Assembly: GCA_021828635.1 (NCBI GenBank)
Contig: JAJZEJ010000411.1
Coordinates: forward strand, 1 to 9,215
Origin: Chloroflexota bacterium
GTDB taxonomy: Bacteria; Chloroflexota; Ktedonobacteria; Ktedonobacterales; Ktedonobacteraceae
Reading direction: 5' to 3'
Length of the DNA: 9,215 bases
Shown here: positions 6,690 through 9,215 of the stretch, one piece after another
Layout: each line of letters opens with the position of its first letter
How positions within the stretch are numbered: position 1 is the first letter of the stretch
Translations under genes and position numbers: made by a program
Notes under the pieces: model-generated
Seen by the model: the letters and a program-made list of their open reading frames with translations, nothing else
Database searches by the model: none
Told to the model about the DNA's origin: nothing

Positions 6690-6727
6690 GGTGGCTGATA
6701 ATAATGTTATAATTATTGTCAGCTACC
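6690..6727 (+). promoter_or_regulatory. Extended -10 promoter inside a 16-bp imperfect palindrome
   Basis: GGTGGCTGATAATAAT (6690-6705) and ATTATTGTCAGCTACC (6712-6727) are reverse complements at 14 of 16 positions, and both mismatches would be G-U pairs in RNA. The centre holds TGTTATAAT (6705-6713), a perfect extended -10 box (TGn-TATAAT), 51 bases before the start of the kinase-like gene. The -35 region (TTCCGG, 6686-6691) is poor, as is usual for extended -10 promoters. A dimeric regulator bound to the palindrome would cover the -10. No T-run follows, so a terminator role for the LCP gene is less likely. Confidence 0.6.
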
Positions 6728-6763
6728 AGAATATAAAATATGTCCACAGGGGGTAGGTGGCGC

Positions 6764-8092
6764 ATGGCACAACGTGATGCACGCTTAATTGGTGGTGTCT
6801 ACCACACGGGATCACTGCTGGCAAAAAGTGGTATAGTGACAACCTGCACCGCTCACAATCGCTACACCAACGACATGGTAGGACTCACCTTGCTTGATCT
6901 TCCGCCTGCCTTATCTACTCAGGGGATACAGCAAGCACTTGAGCCGCTAAAACAACGGCCTTCTATCCATACGGAGCATATTATTCAGGTATTTGATTGG
7001 GGCATTGAAGCTCAGCGTGCCTATATCGTGACCACGGCTCCACATGGTATCACATTACGTTATTTGATGGACAATGAACTTATCGAGCTACCACGAACGT
7101 TACAACTCATGCAGCAGGTGCTTTTCGGTCTGCAAGCTCTACACGAACACAACATTACTAACCTTGATTTACGCCCCCAATTTATTACTGTCGATACCGA
7201 TGAGCAGATTGACCACATTCAACTCGACGATCTCGGTCTACGCATATTGCTCAAACGTCTGGGCTATCCACAAGCAGAGTTGGGTATGGAGATTGACAGC
7301 CTGGACCCACGCTATGCGGCTCCAGAACACCTGCAAGCAGGTGAAATTGGCCCGTGGAGCGATACCTATCAGGCTGGCCTACTGCTCTTTGAGCTTCTCA
7401 CAGGGCGTTTGCCGTTTGTGGGCCGCGATCTCAACGAAACTGCCATGCTACAATGCAATAGTCCTGTTCCCCGCATCAACCAGTTTGCGCATGACCTTCC
7501 TGCCACGCTACAAACTTTACTGGACAAGGCACTCGCTAAACAACCATCACGACGCTTTGCCAGTGCCAGTGAGATGCTTATGGCACTCAATAATACTATA
7601 CCTAAACCATTATCAGGTGATAAGTACACGAGTGAGATACCAGGTGTGCAGGTCGAAAGTGCTTCCTCCCCATCAGGCATTGACGCCTTGCTCCGTGCGC
7701 GAGCTATCAGCATACCCTTACCTGAGTTACCTGACGCGCAAGGTATCTATGCTAACCTAGCTTACGAGCGGGCCAACGGTGAAATACAGTACATCCCCAT
7801 ATTAAAAACAGAGGCCATTATCGGGCGATCCGACCCCAAACATGAATATCGACCCGACATTGATCTGACGATTTTTGATACCAAGCATACCGTTTCACGC
7901 CAGCATGCACGCATTAGCTTGAAAGAAGGTCAGTTCTATCTTGAAGACCTGGGTAGTAGGAACAAGACGCGCATAGACAATATCACTTTGCCACCCAAGC
8001 AAGCAATACCTCTACGTCCTGGCGATCATGTACGCTTTGGCAGTGTACAACTGGACTTTACCATTCCCGCTCACATGCACAGCCGGAAATGA
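6764..8092 (+). CDS. Ser/Thr kinase-like protein (probable pseudokinase) with C-terminal FHA domain
   Basis: A 442-residue cytosolic protein. Residues 10-275 have the fold pattern of bacterial Ser/Thr kinases: YIVTTAPHGITLRYLM (hinge region), SLDPRYAAPEHL (APE 186-188), WSDTYQAGLLLFELLTGRLP and PSRRFASASEML. Catalytic features are degraded. The VAIK lysine is replaced (VGLT, Thr42), the glycine-rich loop is absent (LLAKSGIV), and HRDxKxxN reads N-L-D-L-R-P-Q-F (133-140), keeping only Asp135 plus Arg for Lys. The DFG equivalent is DLG (156-158). Residues 340-435 are an FHA domain with intact phosphothreonine-binding signature GRS (354-356), SRQH (378-381) and GSRN (397-400). It therefore probably binds phosphothreonine but is unlikely to phosphorylate efficiently. 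ATG 6764 is preferred, with AGGGGG at 6748-6753 ahead of it; an in-frame ATG at 6740 lacks a ribosome site. No membrane segment. Confidence 0.9.
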   Translation: MAQRDARLIGGVYHTGSLLAKSGIVTTCTAHNRYTNDMVGLTLLDLPPALSTQGIQQALEPLKQRPSIHTEHIIQVFDWGIEAQRAYIVTTAPHGITLRYLMDNELIELPRTLQLMQQVLFGLQALHEHNITNLDLRPQFITVDTDEQIDHIQLDDLGLRILLKRLGYPQAELGMEIDSLDPRYAAPEHLQAGEIGPWSDTYQAGLLLFELLTGRLPFVGRDLNETAMLQCNSPVPRINQFAHDLPATLQTLLDKALAKQPSRRFASASEMLMALNNTIPKPLSGDKYTSEIPGVQVESASSPSGIDALLRARAISIPLPELPDAQGIYANLAYERANGEIQYIPILKTEAIIGRSDPKHEYRPDIDLTIFDTKHTVSRQHARISLKEGQFYLEDLGSRNKTRIDNITLPPKQAIPLRPGDHVRFGSVQLDFTIPAHMHSRK

Positions 8093-8169
8093 AGTTATTA
8101 CTGAGGAACGACACTTTTGCTCCAAATTGCGGCACAAAACCAATCAGCGATGGACACCTCGCTATATGA
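8089..8169 (+). pseudogene. Frameshifted zinc-ribbon remnant
   Basis: Directly behind the FHA gene two frames encode halves of a zinc-ribbon knuckle. The frame 8094-8126 reads VITEERHFCSK, and the frame from 8128 reads CGTKPISDGHLAI and stops at TGA 8167-8169. Removing one T (8127 or 8128) would give FCSKCGTK, a typical CxxC ribbon. An ATG at 8089 overlapping the upstream TGA opens a 26-residue frame, but it replaces the first cysteine by alanine. I read this as the broken start of a zinc-ribbon gene or a lost ribbon at the end of the FHA gene. The match is short and chance is possible. The rest of the gap (8170-8335) shows nothing recognisable apart from the next ribosome site. Confidence 0.4.
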
Positions 8170-8335
8170 TGCTTGAAAGGGGTGTGCAGTCGAATTAGGC
8201 AAAAAACGTCACTCTGGAAGATAAAGCCGTCGATATCAGGGTAGGTTCTGACCGCTTTTGATGGTACCATGTTGAGAAAAGAAGTAGAAAGGCAAGGGGC
8301 AAAAATTTGACCTCTTAACCGTAAGGAGAGAAGAG

Positions 8336-9013
8336 ATGGCTAATCAACTCCGGGTGACGCTCGAAATCGGACCGAAAGGCAAGAAGGTGGCGGCAGTGGC
8401 ACCGGACTGGCCCGGTCTAGAGCGTGGTGCGAAGACCGGGGAGGCCGCGATTGAAAGGTTGCAATCCTATCTTCCACGCTATGACCAAGTGGCGAAGCTG
8501 GCCGGGATGGATGGAGGGTTTGCAGCTATCACCACGGTTGACATGGTCGAACAATATCCAGGTACGGGCTCAACCGACTTCTGGGGTATCTCGTTCGCGT
8601 TCTCAAGCATCGATAAGCAAGACATATCGAGCGGAGAATTGGAACGTGAACTGGCCCTGATGCAGGCGTGCTGGACGTTTTTCGACAACATGCGTTTGCG
8701 TGTGTCAGCTGAAATGCAGAAGGGTCCGCGAGGGGGAGGGCGTGATCGGGATAACATCGTCCGTCATACGATTCGCGTGGAGCAAGAGTGGGCAGAGAAG
8801 GTCGGGGTACCCACTCCTCAAGATGCGATGCTGAACGACGAGGGTCTGCAAGCGCACCGCGACGCCTATCGCAACGCAATTCGGGCGTTCCATTCTGAGG
8901 GCAAAATGGCCCGAACTTGGCCGCTCCGATATCTGATTCGGCACACCGCGTATCACACGCTGGATCACGCCTGGGAAATGGAAGACAAAGACCTGACCGT
9001 TGGAGTCAGGTAG
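8336..9013 (+). CDS. DinB-like putative metalloprotein with HicB-like N-terminus
   Basis: A 225-residue cytosolic protein. The C-terminal part carries RHTIRVEQEW (His144) and HTAYHTLDHAWEMEDKDL (His203, His207, Asp210, His211), the histidine pattern of DinB/YfiT-like four-helix proteins that bind a divalent metal. Residues 5-50 (LEIGPKGKKVAAVAPDWPGL, then GEAAIERLQSYL) faintly resemble HicB-type domains; this part is less certain. The reaction is unknown; DinB relatives include thiol-dependent transferases and many uncharacterised proteins. Start ATG 8336 follows AAGGAG (8323-8328) by 7 bases. In two sampled 60-base lines GC is about 60-65%, against 47-52% in the preceding kinase-like gene, so it may have a separate origin. 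No partner gene is adjacent, and it converges on homoserine dehydrogenase. Confidence 0.8.
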   Translation: MANQLRVTLEIGPKGKKVAAVAPDWPGLERGAKTGEAAIERLQSYLPRYDQVAKLAGMDGGFAAITTVDMVEQYPGTGSTDFWGISFAFSSIDKQDISSGELERELALMQACWTFFDNMRLRVSAEMQKGPRGGGRDRDNIVRHTIRVEQEWAEKVGVPTPQDAMLNDEGLQAHRDAYRNAIRAFHSEGKMARTWPLRYLIRHTAYHTLDHAWEMEDKDLTVGVR

Positions 9014-9015
9014 AG

Positions 9016-9041
9016 GTAGAAAGAACGGGAACACTTTCTAC
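9016..9041 (+). terminator. Hairpin just after the DinB-like gene (weak terminator candidate)
   Basis: GTAGAAAG (9016-9023) and CTTTCTAC (9034-9041) form an 8-bp perfect stem with a 10-base loop, three bases after the stop codon. It is followed by GATAAATT with no true T-run, so it would be a weak intrinsic terminator or a 3'-end stabiliser. Confidence 0.4.
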
Positions 9042-9048
9042 GATAAAT

Positions 9049-9096
9049 TGTGGCGAAGACGTTATAGCGAGCCAGAGCTACAGCGTCTTCGCCACA
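9049..9096. terminator. 13-bp hairpin between convergent genes (shared terminator-like)
   Basis: TGTGGCGAAGACG (9049-9061) and CGTCTTCGCCACA (9084-9096) are perfect reverse complements, with an inner TAGC/GCTA (9065-9068/9077-9080) that can pair further. It lies at the junction of the convergent DinB-like and homoserine dehydrogenase genes. One arm encodes the last residues of the dehydrogenase and the stop is inside the loop. On the minus strand the stem is followed by ATTTAT, a poor T-run. Function as a two-way terminator is likely but imperfect. Confidence 0.55.
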
Positions 9097-9215
9097 GCAA
9101 TCAGATCAGAGAGGAGTCCCTGGCCGGTCTGGATACGTCCCGCCCCAGGGCCAATCACTGTCACTTCTGAGAGCGTGTCGGTTTGAAAGGTAATCGCATT
9201 CATTACACCATCTAC
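9078..9215 (-). CDS. hom: Homoserine dehydrogenase, C-terminal end (partial)
   Basis: On the minus strand a frame runs in from the right edge and stops at TAG (complement of 9078-9080), giving 45 residues. It begins VDGVMNAITFQTDTLSEVTV and continues IGPGAGRIQTGQGLLSDLIA. The segment VxGVMNAI followed by GPGAGxxQTGxGLLSDLIA is the end of the catalytic domain of homoserine dehydrogenase, the NAD(P)-dependent enzyme that makes homoserine on the route to threonine, methionine and isoleucine. The protein ends only five residues after this motif, so it has no C-terminal ACT domain and would be the short form that is not feedback-regulated through such a domain. Most of the gene is outside the window. 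It converges with the DinB-like gene across a shared hairpin. Confidence 0.88.
   Translation of the reverse strand, partial: VDGVMNAITFQTDTLSEVTVIGPGAGRIQTGQGLLSDLIAVAKTL

Noticed and set aside
7074..7760. 228-codon open frame inside the kinase-like gene in another frame
   Set aside because: It overlaps clear kinase and linker coding sequence, has no domain pattern and no ribosome site; it is a shadow frame.
8058..8270. 70-codon minus-strand open frame in the gap after the FHA gene
   Set aside because: It overlaps the FHA C-terminus and is antisense to the zinc-ribbon remnant; no ribosome site or family pattern is visible.
8307..8312. TTGACC as a -35 box for the DinB-like gene
   Set aside because: It is only 23 bases before the start codon, so the -10 box would fall on or after the ribosome site.
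1..9215. CRISPR array, tRNA, rRNA or transposase
   Set aside because: No regularly spaced repeats, cloverleaf sequence, rRNA-like segment or transposase motif was seen.

Overview
The window is a 9.2 kb piece of bacterial chromosome of mid GC content. The most likely source is a member of the Chloroflexota, perhaps Ktedonobacteria-like. This is inferred from the gene set (M29 aminopeptidase, MoxR/VWA/XdhC cluster, LCP protein with a long proline-rich tail, kinase-like protein with an FHA domain) and from the short GTC-centred palindromic repeats. No rRNA or other taxonomic marker is present, so the assignment is tentative.

Layout. 1-44 is the likely 3' tip of an upstream gene. 45-282 holds a 25-bp perfect inverted repeat plus decayed relatives, and a candidate extended -10 promoter. 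283-1386 encodes an M29 metallo-aminopeptidase. 1521-5024 is a co-directional cluster of four genes: MoxR-type AAA+ ATPase (CoxD-like), VWA protein (CoxE-like), a short XdhC/CoxI N-domain protein, and a second XdhC with a Rossmann domain. 5178-6638 is a LytR-CpsA-Psr (LCP) membrane protein with its own promoter. 6764-8092 is a kinase-fold/FHA protein that lacks several catalytic residues. 8089-8169 looks like a frameshifted zinc-ribbon remnant. 8336-9013 is a DinB-like putative metalloprotein of higher GC. At the right edge, on the minus strand, is the C-terminus of homoserine dehydrogenase, converging on the DinB-like gene across a 13-bp-stem hairpin.

How the genes fit together. The MoxR/VWA/XdhC set matches the accessory module that matures molybdenum hydroxylases such as CO dehydrogenase or xanthine dehydrogenase, but no hydroxylase subunit lies in the window. 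The LCP and kinase-like/FHA genes each have their own promoter-like palindrome. They could both act at the cell envelope or in phospho-signalling, but nothing in the sequence links them directly.

The most noteworthy points are the orphan maturation cluster with a tandem, diverged XdhC pair; the probable pseudokinase with an intact FHA domain; the perfect extended -10 box inside a 16-bp imperfect palindrome; and the broken zinc ribbon behind the FHA gene. I see no CRISPR array, transposase, tRNA or rRNA. Every stretch without a gene is shorter than 300 bases.
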